Source of the DNA: Harmothoe impar
Lineage: Eukaryota; Annelida; Polychaeta; Phyllodocida; Polynoidae
Assembly (NCBI GenBank): GCA_947462335.1
Contig: OX381708.1
Coordinates: 7,006,001-7,070,000 of the forward strand
Reading direction: 5' to 3'
Length of the DNA: 64,000 nucleotides
How positions within the stretch are numbered: the first letter of the stretch is position 1; each line of letters starts with the position of its first letter. Positions 20,593 through 31,375 of this stretch are shown here, one piece after another. A model generated the notes under the pieces. That model saw only the letters and a program-made list of their open reading frames with translations. It was not told the origin of the DNA and ran no database searches. The translations under genes were made by a program, and so were the position numbers.

Positions 20593-21635
20593 GGAACTCC
20601 CATAGAGGCCATGTCAGACCAGGTTGATGTACGAGCATCAAATATATAACATTCTGCTTCGTCTTCATCAGTGTAATCAGCAACAATCAAGAAGTTGTTA
20701 ACCGTCACAAAGGGAAGTGGCCCGTCTTTTGAAAATTCTGGTGGTTTGATTTCGTCTTGATCTACCCAGGACTTTTCCTTGCACAATGAATACACCCTTC
20801 CCAAGTGCTCTGACACACCAAAGCACACAGGACTTGGATCGGCTCTCACTGTAGCTTGTACAGAATCATCCAGTACCTTCTGGTGTGAGCGAAGGCTGTG
20901 GTAGCTCAGTGCATTCTCTACAAGGTCGTGCCACGGTTTGTCAGAAGCTGAGAATATGTACACATCTCTAATGTTACCAAGTTCAGTTGGGGACATTAGA
21001 CAAAACCGTATACGGGTCATGATGTCGTTGATGAAATCCTTTCTTCTCTCGTAGTCTGCTTGTAGCCACTCTTTAGCCTTGACAAACAACTCCCATTCAG
21101 CCCTTTCCCATAAGTCCATCAAAATCACAAACTGATTATATGGCATTGTGTTATCAGCAATTGCATCAATGTTCTGTTTGATGAACCTTCCTGTGTGTTC
21201 AATACCATCGTTTAGGTCATAGGCCTTGAAGATGGACAGAATATGAAAGCAGTTACTCTTGTCCACCTCCTCAGAAAGTAACTTTGCGCATGTTTTTACA
21301 GCAGCAGGGATCTGGAGATACATGGCACATGCCAGGCGCTCTTCTGCACTGGCCTTGGTGTTGCCAAACTGTCCTGTATAGATAAAGTCTATCACATTTC
21401 GTACTGCAAGTGGATTTAGACCTTCAAGCTTCACTTTATCTTCACGGCTTTCCGCCATGCCTCCTGTCAGCATGGCCTTGAAGTAGTCACTGATAGAGGC
21501 CATGACCACTTTGTGCACTCTAAACAGTTCATCCTCCACTTCTATGGTATAGTCCAATAATAGATTCTCTTCCCAGAGGGTGCAGGCGCCCTTTGCTAGA
21601 CCGATCTCAGGCAACTTGACTGATGGCAGTGACAT
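19941..21635 (-). CDS. Kelch-like protein E, hybrid of D and F
   Basis: Predicted CUL3 substrate adaptor, 564 residues, single exon. BTB (phi-x-E M60-A61-E62) and BACK are identical to D, while the end of the Kelch propeller is identical to F. The switch falls between nucleotides 20593 and 20690: at 20592 E has the F base and at 20691 the D base. In protein terms residues 1-350 follow D and the remainder follows F, including LYALGGTVSRG. The result keeps an intact frame, so the gene can function with a swapped pairing of E3-binding half and substrate-binding half. The acceptor is at about 21670. Confidence 0.94.
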   Translation of the reverse strand: MSLPSVKLPEIGLAKGACTLWEENLLLDYTIEVEDELFRVHKVVMASISDYFKAMLTGGMAESREDKVKLEGLNPLAVRNVIDFIYTGQFGNTKASAEERLACAMYLQIPAAVKTCAKLLSEEVDKSNCFHILSIFKAYDLNDGIEHTGRFIKQNIDAIADNTMPYNQFVILMDLWERAEWELFVKAKEWLQADYERRKDFINDIMTRIRFCLMSPTELGNIRDVYIFSASDKPWHDLVENALSYHSLRSHQKVLDDSVQATVRADPSPVCFGVSEHLGRVYSLCKEKSWVDQDEIKPPEFSKDGPLPFVTVNNFLIVADYTDEDEAECYIFDARTSTWSDMASMGVPREDCSLVYHDKHLYALGGTVSRGEENIESDVIEKYNFQTDSWSTLGSKMPAALSEACAVSIAGRIYVLGGFVADGHISDRLDCFDPQTEQWEQKATAPHVYSDVVVVELKGEEVLASFHHADILNYYTPSIDKWSRFVMPRSIELDPKPRLLTSGKSIYILDFKHKSRDGKTRKCEKWVVKQDRLKVMARLDEFPFGSEDNFCVLLSLIPASQKDE

Positions 21636-24480
21636 TCTCTATAGATAGCTGTCTGATCCTACGAGAATCCTGCAAAGACAAAAAACCTAGTTTATATTTT
21701 TCATGTCTCCAAATACATGTTTATGACAAAACATTTGTTGGCAGCCAAGGACATTATTTATAGATATACAATGGATACACAGGGCAGAGAGAGAATGTTC
21801 AAGAGTATTTATTCTGCAAAATGAGTTTATGCTGAAATGAACTGTATTCAACTCTACGGAAACTACTTATAAACTATGGAAACACAATTCAAGCTGAAAA
21901 AGAAAAGTCCCTAATTCACTAAGAACATTCATATCAAGAGGCATGAATCTCAGGAATGGTCTAGGCAAATACCAGGAAATAACCGTGGGAAGACTTGTTA
22001 AGGCTGGGTCATTTCTCTTCATACCTCCCTCAACATTACCCCTACTCCTCCCAGTGTTTGAATGCTCAAGGGTTATTTTTGGGGCTACCCTACCCCTCTG
22101 CTCTATGCCTTATTCATTGACTTAGATAAGTCCCCCTGCCATGTAGTGGCTTTCCGGTGTGTAAGTACCAAAGTTCTTCTAGATTATAAATACTAGATTA
22201 CAACTTGTACTACTGAGACAGCACTTTCTGTCTCACAAATTTGGCACAACAGTCACATTTGCATTCTACTTAGAATAGAAGGCTATTCTCCCCCATGTCT
22301 ACCTGTAAATATTTGGCATCTGAAAAAAGAAGTTTGTGCAGTTTTGTAGTAAAACCCTGCACTTTATGAAGCAGTGTCAATGGACTACTGGTAAATCAAT
22401 CTAATATGATTTTTTCTCCATTCAAGATGAAACAAACACAGAAACATATTTTGAGAATTTATTTTGAACAGATATTCTCAAAATCAACAAAATATCATGT
22501 CATACTTAATGCTAAATCGGCACTCCCTTCACCAACATTTCCACACTAGGTACACAATAGGAACAGACTGTTTGAAATTGTCTTTTTTTTTTCTGAATCA
22601 TTATATCTGATATCTCAAAAGTCCATAAACAATCATCACTGGATGTCTGGCATTTCTTTGAGCGAAACATGATATTAAATCTTGTGATGCGGTCGTTACG
22701 TCGGTAGTACATTGATAACATAATACAAATCTTTTCATCTGCCACACAAAAGTCTTTCCCTCTCCTCTCCTTTCCTCTCTTTTCCCAGAGATCATCTTTC
22801 CTTCCTATTTTTCTAGCCAAACGTTACAAGGCCAAAGCTTTTGACAAATGTTTTAATAGTTGATTTTATATCTTCAGATATTTGGTTCACAAAATCATAG
22901 AACAGTGTCCTAAATTTTGTAAAGCCACTTATCTATGACAGGTACTATCTACACAAAGAAATTACTACTTTCACAATTATGACCATAATATGTATTTCTG
23001 TGAATAGCTAGGCCAAGAAAAATAATAGCCTATTTCAGGTAACATGGACAACAAATGAGCGTAGGTAGGTACTTTTCTAACTCATACTTTTAAAAGGATA
23101 ATTTTGTAAAATTAGTATACTTTACAGATACTATAGGGTCTCTACCATTTGACCCTAAAAAAGTTATTCCCCTAAAAACCTTACATATTGTTACAGTCAA
23201 CTTTATCATTAATCTTCACGCATAAAGAAGACATCAAAGGCTATCTGAACTCATGGAAAAGCAGAGGATTAAACATTTATTGCTGAAATATGAGAGATAC
23301 CTGACTTGGAATGAGTTACCTAAAACATTCATATTTTCAGCATACATGTAGTGATTGACAAAGAATGTAAGCATTGCTACGGTGAATACCTCTCACCTAG
23401 ATCTAACATTACCACTAACAACAAGATTAACCTTATATAATAATTAAACTTAATCTGCTAACTCTGTCAGCTACATGAGGTATGCATGGAGTGAGGTGGG
23501 CCTGAACACCAATCAACACTAATTGTGTTTGTTGTTGTACTTTCTTTGTGTAGTAATCAGAGTTGCTGAGCTAGACAAAGCAAGTGAAATATCTCTTATT
23601 GCCTGGTAACGTACTTGACAACTAACTGACAACATTTTGTAAGGGTAGATATAGCTCTGACAACAAAAGGGACAAGCTACATTTGAAAATAAAATAATGC
23701 CAAGGACATACACAAGGTTAAGAAGCAGGTTATACTTCATGTAACAGTTCTACTGAAGTTTTCCTGACTTTATATATCCATTTCTTTAGGATTTCACTTT
23801 TTAATTAGCCATAGCTAGTTGACTACGTTTATTCATCCTTCTGGGATGCAGGTATGAGGGAGAGCAAGACACAGAAGTTATCCTCTGAGCCAAAGGGAAA
23901 TTCATCGAGACGGGCCATGACCTTCAATCTATCCTGCTTAACCACCCATTTTTCACATTTTCTAGTCTTTCCATCTCTTGACTTATGCTTGAAGTCTAGG
24001 ATGTATATTGATTTTCCACTGGTAAGTAGTCTAGGCTTGGGATCCAATTCGATTGATCGCGGCATAACAAACCTTGACCACTTGTCGATTGATGGCGTGT
24101 AGTAATTCAGTATGTCAGCGTGATGAAAGGAGGCCAGAACCTCCTCACCCTTCAACTCCACAACCACTACATCGGAGTACACGTGGGGTGCAGTAGCCTT
24201 CTGTTCCCACTGCTCGGTCTGTGGATCAAAGCAATCTAGCCTGTCTGAGATATGACCATCAGCAACGAATCCACCAAGAACATAAATACGGCCAGCAATG
24301 GAGACAGCACAGGCCTCTGACAATGCAGCAGGCATTTTACTGCCGAGAGTACTCCACGAATCTGTCTGGAAGTTGTACTTTTCAATAACATCGCTTTCTA
24401 TATTCTCTTCTCCTCTAGAAACAGTGCCACCGAGGGCATACAGGTGCTTGTCATGGTAGACTAAGGAGCAGTCCTCCCTA
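20593..24480. repeat. 3,888-bp tandem duplication, unit 2
   Basis: Second copy of the unit described at 16705-20592. Near-identity with F continues past 24480 to about 24900, with the first difference at 24579 (A against G at 20691). It then decays toward the 5' end of F, as expected if the crossover joined the D and F parts here. Confidence 0.85.
21670..23828. other. Spacer between KLHL-E and KLHL-F
   Basis: Apparent exact copy of 17782-19940. It has a putative minus-strand polyadenylation signal of F at 22458-22463. No independent gene is supported. Confidence 0.55.
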
Positions 24481-25523
24481 GGAACTCCCATAGAGGCCAT
24501 GTCAGACCAGGTTGATGTACGAGCATCAAATATATAACATTCTGCTTCGTCTTCATCAGTGTAATCAGCAACAATCAAAAAGTTGTTAACCGTCACAAAG
24601 GGAAGTGGCCCGTCTTTTGAAAATTCTGGTGGTTTGATTTCGTCTTGATCTACCCAGGACTTTTCCTTGCACAATGAATACACCCTTCCCAAGTGCTCTG
24701 ACACACCAAAGCACACAGGACTTGGATCGGCTCTCACTGTAGCTTGTACAGAATCATCCAGTACCTTCTGGTGTGAGCGAAGGCTGTGGTAGCTCAGTGC
24801 ATTCTCTACAAGGTCGTGCCACGGTTTGTCAGAAGCTGAGAATATGTACACATCTCTAATGTTACCAAGTTCAGTTGGGGACATTAGACAAAACCGTATA
24901 CGGGTCATGATGTCATTGATGCAATCCTTTCTTCTCTCGTAGTCTGCTTGTAGCCACTCTTTAGCCTTGACAAACAACTCCCATTCAGCCCTTTCCCATA
25001 AGTCCATCAAAATCACAAACTGATTATATGGCATTGTGTTATCAGCAATTGCATCAATGTTCTGTTTGATGAACCTTCCTGTGTGTTCAATACCATCGTT
25101 TAGGTCATAGGCCTTGAAGATGGACAGAATATGAAAGCAGTTACTCTTGTCCACCTCCTCAGAAAGTAACTTTGCGCATGTTTTTACAGCAGCAGGGATC
25201 TGGAGATACATGGCACATGCCAGGCGCTCTTCTGCACTGGCCTTGGTGTTGCCAAACTGTCCTGTATAGATAAAGTCTATCACATTTCGTACTGCAAGTG
25301 GATTTAGACCTTCAAGCTTCACTTTATCTTCACGGCTTTCCGCCATGCCTCCTGTCAGCATGGCCTTGAAGTAGTCACTGATAGAGGCCATGACCACTTT
25401 GTGGACTCTAAACAGTTCATCCTCCACTTCTATTGTATAGTCCAATAAAAGGTTCTCTTCCCAGAGGGTGCAGGCACCCTTTGCTAAGCCGATCTCAGGC
25501 CTCTTGACTGCTGGTAGCGACAT
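23829..25523 (-). CDS. Kelch-like protein F (BTB-BACK-Kelch)
   Basis: Predicted CUL3 substrate adaptor, 564 residues, single exon. It differs from E at only three residues that I can see: Ala5 for Ser, Arg8 for Leu and Cys201 for Phe, all in the N-terminal 201 residues. BTB (phi-x-E M60-A61-E62), BACK and Kelch layout match E. The 5' untranslated stretch is shorter than in D and E (ATAGATGTCTG against ATAGATAGCTGTCTG on the plus strand), and the acceptor is at about 25554. The spacer upstream is unrelated to the D-E-F unit beyond about 100 bp, so F is the 5' boundary copy of the young duplication. Confidence 0.94.
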   Translation of the reverse strand: MSLPAVKRPEIGLAKGACTLWEENLLLDYTIEVEDELFRVHKVVMASISDYFKAMLTGGMAESREDKVKLEGLNPLAVRNVIDFIYTGQFGNTKASAEERLACAMYLQIPAAVKTCAKLLSEEVDKSNCFHILSIFKAYDLNDGIEHTGRFIKQNIDAIADNTMPYNQFVILMDLWERAEWELFVKAKEWLQADYERRKDCINDIMTRIRFCLMSPTELGNIRDVYIFSASDKPWHDLVENALSYHSLRSHQKVLDDSVQATVRADPSPVCFGVSEHLGRVYSLCKEKSWVDQDEIKPPEFSKDGPLPFVTVNNFLIVADYTDEDEAECYIFDARTSTWSDMASMGVPREDCSLVYHDKHLYALGGTVSRGEENIESDVIEKYNFQTDSWSTLGSKMPAALSEACAVSIAGRIYVLGGFVADGHISDRLDCFDPQTEQWEQKATAPHVYSDVVVVELKGEEVLASFHHADILNYYTPSIDKWSRFVMPRSIELDPKPRLLTSGKSIYILDFKHKSRDGKTRKCEKWVVKQDRLKVMARLDEFPFGSEDNFCVLLSLIPASQKDE

Positions 25524-25553
25524 TCTCTATAGATGTCTGATCCTACGAGAATC

Positions 25554-27389
25554 CTGCAAAGACAAAAAACCTAGTTTATATCTTTTCATGTCTCCCAAAA
25601 CATGTTTATGACGGAGCATTCATTGGCAAATAAATACAGTATTTATAAACATATATATAACAGATACTTCTTACAGAAGAAGTACTATGCTGCAATTAAC
25701 TGTATTCAACTATTTGGAAATTACTTAAGTACTATGGAAACAAACTTCCAATTGAAAAAACCCACCTCCTAATTCATAAAGGAACATTCATATAAAGAGA
25801 CTTTGAGGTCCAATAGAATGAGAAAGAGTCAAGATAAAACATGTATTTAGGGTGACAGAAAACTGCCGAGACACGTCCCTATGTCTTTTCAAAGGATAGC
25901 AAGTCTTCTTTTATTTGCCTGGTCCTATATACCTGGGCTAATAATACCATGGTAGGCAGGGTCACACAAGCCTGTCCTTTGACATAATAGGAGAAATCAC
26001 AGGCCAGACCACCAGCAAGAAGGCCCGGGCCTGAGTTTAAGGGCAATAGCTGCTGAGTGAGCAATACATATTTTACACCATTTTGTGCTGCAGCTTCAAT
26101 TCACTTTGTCTTGAGATAATATTTCTCTATTAAAGATAAAATAAACCCAGATATGTTTTGAAAATGTATATATATTTTCAACATCAACAAAAGAAAAAGT
26201 TATACTAAAATGTGCTTTTTAGATGCAGCTTCAATGGACTATGTCTGACATAATATTTCTATATTTAAGATAAAATAAACCCAGATATGTTTTGATATTT
26301 TATTTTGAACAGATATTCTCAACATCAGCAAAACATTACATTATACTAAAATGTGCTTGGTGTTACCAACATGTTTATTTTGCTCTCTTCAGTCCTAATA
26401 TCAATCTTCACATAGAAGATACAAGCTATCATAAACCAAGACTATAGTAGTTTGACATAAAAGATTTTATTCCAGTTGAAGCTTTTTTTCACACACAAAG
26501 CAAACAACACATTATGCACCTTTCGAAAGACAAATCAGAAAAAGTCACATCTGACATTCATATTTCATTGCTAACACTGCTACGTTGAATACCTATAACA
26601 CATAACACATTAGCACTATGAATAACAACACTTATTTCTTTGTGAGAGAACTTAATTCAGCTAGAACAGTCCAAGTAGTGATGAATGACTTAACATGGTC
26701 TATAATGTAGGCACCAAATGTAAACATTACTAATTTGGATACCTCTCAAAACTGAAACACTAGAACTATAAACAACATGTATTGTTATATTCTCTTAATT
26801 CTATCAGCGTTACAAGAGAAATTCAAATAGCAATTTTCATTACTGAACATGAGCTATACGGAAGCATCAAACTAAAATTTAGCCACTAATCCACATGGAC
26901 AGGAGGAGATCTGAGACCTTCACACACAAGGTTCTCACACTAACTTAGCTGATAATAAACATGTATGCGGTGCTAGCTTAAAAAATTGTCACATTATCTA
27001 CTCATCGTAAACATGGCTGAAAGCATTAGATATTCTACCTACAACATCCAGCTTCATATCACACTAACATGAGGTAACAAGAAATAACATAGAAACATTC
27101 CTGATCTTTGACACTCTATTGCTTTGATTGGTTCTTGTCCTGAGATATCAGTAACAATCCTGGAAATAGATCCTTCCCCACTACAAACTAGAACTGAGAT
27201 TTTTGTAGAATTGAGTCCTTTGCTCTAGTCTTAGCTACACAATGAGCTTTTCCCAACAATGAGCATTGCTCCTACTCACAAATATATCAATAGGGGACAT
27301 CCTTTTGGGACCAATTGTGACTTGGTAAGAGGTACTTGTCCCTAGAAATCAGTAAAGATTCTGGAGATTAGATCATGTCCCAGTACAAA
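25554..27389. other. Spacer between KLHL-F and KLHL-G
   Basis: Non-coding. A block of about 115 bp occurs twice in tandem (about 26088-26205 and 26215-26335); both contain GATAAAATAAACCCAGATAT, and the second matches the putative polyadenylation block of D-F. Near 27125-27200 and 27330-27400 another pair of direct repeats precedes gene G (CAAACTAGAACT), probably a duplicated piece of its 3' untranslated region. Confidence 0.5.
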
Positions 27390-28781
27390 CTAGAACTTGG
27401 CTTTCCGTCCTTTGGGCCGCTTTGCTTTGCCCTTAGCAGCAGTCTGGTCAGAGATTTCGGGAGCTGGGATCATCCTTTTGGATGATGCAGGTATCGCCAA
27501 CATTACAGCAAAGTAATCTGCTTCGTCATATTCATCCCAACATTCAGTCTTTATTGGAAATTTCTCCACTGGACACCCAAAGATGGCATCATCCACCTTG
27601 CTCAGTGACCACTTTCCGCACACGCCCTCCTCGGGTTCCTCCCCTGTATCAGGAAAGTTCTCAATGATATTCAGGACATAGAGGGTATTCTCAGTGGGAT
27701 CAGACAGGACAGCTCCGTTGCCGTGCCACTGCCATTCAATCTCAACATTTGCCCAGGAGTTCCACTTTGACCACTGGTCAGTTTTCAGGTCGTAGTACTG
27801 GATAATCAGATCTTCACACATGATTATGATCGCTGGGTTTTTCCCGTTAAACGCCATCTCTCGCATCACATAAAACTCACTGGCGATCAAGGTGGGTGCT
27901 TTGCTATGCCAAGTGGCTTTCTCCTCGTATGGATTGAAGCAGCTCATGGCTGAGGAATAGTCTCCCACGAAGTAAGGCTTCTCAAATCCCCCAGCGACGT
28001 AGATGGAGAAGAAGTCACCAGAACACACACAGGCGCTGTGCTTACACAGTGCAACCGGTAGTCTAGTCGACATGGGCGTCCAAGAGTTGGTTCCAGGGTC
28101 GTATCTCTCAATAGTATCAATGGGCATATCAGCGTCAGAACCATCTGCATCCACATCAACTCCACCTAAGGCATACAGATATCTATCATCGTGCACAAGG
28201 GCAAAATCAAATCTACCCTTTTTCATACTTTGCATCTTGGCCCATGTCGATGTGCTTGCATCAAACACATGCCACGTCTGATAAGGTCGATCATCTTCTG
28301 CAATAACCAGACAGTTGTTGAAGACAGTTGCAGCAGTAACTCGGTCTCTAAAAGTGGGCATTTCTGGAACTTTGATTGCTTTCCACGACCCGTCTTCCTC
28401 CAGGGTGTGCATGGTAGAGAGGCTCTCCTCACTGAAGCAGACAGGTTGGGGTTTAATCCGGACGCTGGTAGGGCGCATCATCTTCTTATGAACTGGTTCC
28501 TTCTGATAGTCCTCCCCAAGCTGGACATTGTATTTCCAGGAGCCGTCAGAATACATTTTCATCTTCTTTACAGCCTCAAGCTGTGCGGGAGTGAGCAGAG
28601 AGAACCGTACATGGTTCATCAAACTGTCCAAGTGCTGTTTGCGGTTCTCGTAATCCACATCCAGCCAGTCCTTGATGGTCATGAACAGATCCCATTCACC
28701 CTCCATCCACTGCTCAATAGGGACTAGAAGCTGTTCATAGCTAAGCTTGTTATGTCCATACTCCTTTAAGATCTCCTCCAT
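27390..28781 (-). CDS. Kelch-like protein G, lacks BTB domain
   Basis: 463 residues, single exon. It begins inside the BACK domain (KLSYEQLLVPIEQW aligns with MPYNQFVILMDLW of C), then has the BACK end LMNHVRFSLLTPAQL, a shortened linker and a full Kelch half with LYALGGV and IYVAGGF blades. It ends in a lysine/arginine-rich tail, KGKAKRPKGRKAKF, that A-F lack and that resembles a nuclear localisation signal. No BTB is encoded upstream. The 110 bp before the ATG still align in frame with the BACK of C but contain stops, and an acceptor (TTTCGTTTCCAG) lies at about 28896. Without BTB it cannot recruit CUL3 in the usual way. It may be a functional truncated product or an early pseudogene; the long clean frame favours use. 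Confidence 0.8.
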   Translation of the reverse strand: MEEILKEYGHNKLSYEQLLVPIEQWMEGEWDLFMTIKDWLDVDYENRKQHLDSLMNHVRFSLLTPAQLEAVKKMKMYSDGSWKYNVQLGEDYQKEPVHKKMMRPTSVRIKPQPVCFSEESLSTMHTLEEDGSWKAIKVPEMPTFRDRVTAATVFNNCLVIAEDDRPYQTWHVFDASTSTWAKMQSMKKGRFDFALVHDDRYLYALGGVDVDADGSDADMPIDTIERYDPGTNSWTPMSTRLPVALCKHSACVCSGDFFSIYVAGGFEKPYFVGDYSSAMSCFNPYEEKATWHSKAPTLIASEFYVMREMAFNGKNPAIIIMCEDLIIQYYDLKTDQWSKWNSWANVEIEWQWHGNGAVLSDPTENTLYVLNIIENFPDTGEEPEEGVCGKWSLSKVDDAIFGCPVEKFPIKTECWDEYDEADYFAVMLAIPASSKRMIPAPEISDQTAAKGKAKRPKGRKAKF

Positions 28782-28789
28782 ATTGGTTG

Positions 28790-28895
28790 TTATGAAGTCT
28801 CAAGTATGTTAACTATGGTCTCAGAGGTAGTCGGTGTGGTATAGCAGTTTTCCCCGTCCTTATTTCCACTGAGAATCTATCCTAAGAGAAACTTC
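28790..28895 (-). pseudogene. Relict 5' BACK segment of KLHL-G
   Basis: Reading upstream from the ATG of G in frame gives DFITTN, matching RFIKRN of paralogue C. The nine codons before that align codon for codon with DGIEHTGRF of C but include TAA and TGA. AACTGCT near 28848 matches the codons for the conserved Asn-Cys of BACK. This indicates that G descends from a full-length gene whose N-terminal half was lost or degraded. Confidence 0.5.
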
Positions 28896-28936
28896 CTGGA
28901 AACGAAAAAAGAAAAGAGGCTTAGAGTCAGATGTAG

Positions 28937-29290
28937 CAGTCTTTGCAAAAACTTTTTCATCCCACAGGACATTTGGTCCTGCAGATTTTTCATGTTGCAG
29001 GACCGGCTCCCTTTTTGAAGGACCGGATACCAACATATCTGATAATTTATGCATTTTAACTAGAAAATGGTATTGTACATTATATTTGTAATGATTTATG
29101 GCCAAATCAGGATAAATACAGTTTTACACAGTATATTGGCAGATTCAGATTTAGAGACCCAACCAAATTATTTTAGTTCAGAAAAGCCCAACATGTGACT
29201 GGACATTCGGTCCTGCTAGACTTGTCAATCTGCTGGACTGGTGGCATATAAGAAAGACATTGCCACTGTCCTGCAGGTTTTCGCAAAGAC
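28937..29290. mobile_element. MITE with GCAGYCTTTGC ends, copy 2
   Basis: It begins GCAGTCTTTGCAAAAAC and ends GTTTTCGCAAAGACTG, with ATGTA next to both ends, possibly the target duplication. The interior repeats GTCCTGC and GGACCGG. It is the partner of 5772-6134 and sits immediately upstream of gene G, where its 5' exon or promoter would be expected. Confidence 0.65.
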
Positions 29291-30703
29291 TGATGTAGGC
29301 ATACTGACACCATGGAGGCAGGCGTGTCATCGATACCCCCAGAATTTATTTCTAGAATTCTGATTATTACATCAAATTGACCATTATATTGATGTGTCAT
29401 TTGTATTACAGGTAGCCTCATGATTTACCCTTCTTGAACCTCAGAAAGTGTGTAGCTATTCCACTTGCTTTTCATTCAGTTTGAGCATGGCGGGCTTTGT
29501 AGGTCTTAGTATTGAGGGAAAAGGCTCAGGGGAAAGGACTTCAGATGTGCTAAAGTGATGCCAAGTATTAAATATCTACTTGAAATTAAAATTGGAAGTT
29601 TCCCTGGAAAAAAGTGAGCCCTAGCCCCATATAATAGCCTAAGAGTAAGACTAAGTTTAGAACTTTGTACAAGTTCTATAGCCCCGGGGTCTAGGCCTAC
29701 TCTAGGCTACTGTGTCTAGGTTAGCCTTAGAATGGGTACCTGCTAGCAGACTCACACTTACCTATGTTGGGTAATGCTTGGCTTCAGGCTAGGCTTTGCC
29801 TAGGCTCACTTTAAAAAAGGGTATCTGTACCTGTTTATCTTTTCTGTCTATAGGTTTGAGCACTTTCTTCATAATTTGACGTCCTTTTCCTTAAAGTTAT
29901 ACCAAGTAAAAAGCAAGTTCTAGATGGTATGTTTATAAAAATTCTCAGATTTTTAGAAAAATGAATAACGAGGCAATCTGTGATAAAAATGGTGATAAGA
30001 TTGTCCTCATGTGTCAGTGTTTAACACCATCCCTGTGGTCTAAACATATTGGTGACAGTTGAGCATACAATGAGTATATGAAAGACTACTAACAGTCTCG
30101 CTACAAGCCGAACCCTTACTTTAGAGAATCCTTTAAGCTGAACAGGGGGTGTGATTATGTTGTCTAAAACCCTTGTTTAGATAAGCAGCACCCTATGTAG
30201 GCATGTTTGGCACCAAATAAAGCTCATTCTGATTTGGTGAGACAAAGTTCCCACTCCACCCCTAGTACCTGTTTAAGATCAGAAACATCCAACGTCAACA
30301 GGATTACAAAGGCAATGTAACTAAAATTATATTAAAATAAATTGAGGTCAACAGATCCACATAAAAACAGACAAGTTGAATCAGGTTATGTTTCTTTTAT
30401 TGGAGTTGATATCATCATAGAGAAAATATAACAAATGCACTGGAACCTGCTATAAAGGTATTTAGATACATATGTAAATCTTAAATTTGATTTATTGCAA
30501 ATCTGTATTGAAGAATTACAAAAAAACATGCATATTTACAGAGAAATGGAAACTTACTGCAATGTTACATATATGTATTCAGCACTTTTGAACAGAGGTC
30601 AGATTTTGCAACCTAAGCCATACCTTTCGACATGGAATATTGGCAAAAACAACAAACATTTACATTAGTGATGGGAGACTGAATATGAAAATACCCTATA
30701 CTA
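29291..30703. other. Intergenic upstream of KLHL-G
   Basis: No BTB-coding exon for gene G was found here on the minus strand in any frame, and no other gene or clear repeat was recognised. Confidence 0.5.
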
Positions 30704-30910
30704 CTGTAAATGTAGATATTTTCGCGTGTATAAATTTTCGCGATTTTGCTAAAAAGTGCATTTTCGCTTGTATTTAAATTCGCGATTTTTGGAAGATTAC
30801 AGTAGTATGACTATACTGTATAAATTTTCGCTCTGTACATATTTTCGCGATTTTTAAAAATCGCGAAAATCGCGAAAATATGTACAGCGCGAAAATATCT
30901 ACGTTTACAG
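30704..30910. mobile_element. TA-flanked MITE, CTGTAAATGTAGATATTTTCGCG-type
   Basis: The ends CTGTAAATGTAGATATTTTC and its complement are flanked by TA. The interior repeats TTTTCGCG on both strands and has a strong self-complementary centre near 30830-30895. A fragment occurs at 917-990. It shares the C(C/T)GTA tip with several otherwise unrelated elements in the window. Confidence 0.7.
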
Positions 30911-30911
30911 T

Positions 30912-31375
30912 ATTCATTTTTGGTGATCTGCACTCACAAAGTTTTGTCAACTTGAGCTTCACAAGTTCTGGTGACAAGTGTCATATCAAAATAACAGATC
31001 ATAGCCTGAGAAAGTTGTCATATGCTTGTCAATCTATCAGGGGTATCAGTAACAATAATAGGACAAACTAGGACTTTCATTGGGCTGGTTTTCAACCCAC
31101 TTGCTCTGCATATAACATGCACTTCATCATTTTTTATCCTGAAAACCCCAAAAGCTGCCATGTATTGCCCAATTTATAACACGGAAAAAATACTTTTCAC
31201 TAGACATTACAATCGTTACAAAGGTTACAATCCTTGACATTTATCTTTCCCTCAGACCAATATTAAAACTCAGATTTCCGTCCATTGGAGCGCTTTGCTC
31301 TTGCCTGGCTTAGTTTTACTCCCAGATGGACAACTTAGGTTTCTGGTAACCTGAGCACTTTGCTGTGGCCTCAGT
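30912..31375 (-). other. Downstream flank of KLHL-H with tail relic
   Basis: At about 31265-31300 the minus strand retains CAAAGCGCTCCAATGGACGG, matching the codons of the basic C-terminal tail of G. It lies beyond the premature stop of H, so the H frame has been shortened at its end as well. Confidence 0.45.

Noticed and set aside
18624..22820. 102-codon and 73-codon frames found twice 3,888 bp apart as conserved small genes
   Set aside because: Their repetition comes from the tandem duplication, not from selection. They have no domain, and the matching spacer next to C lacks them.
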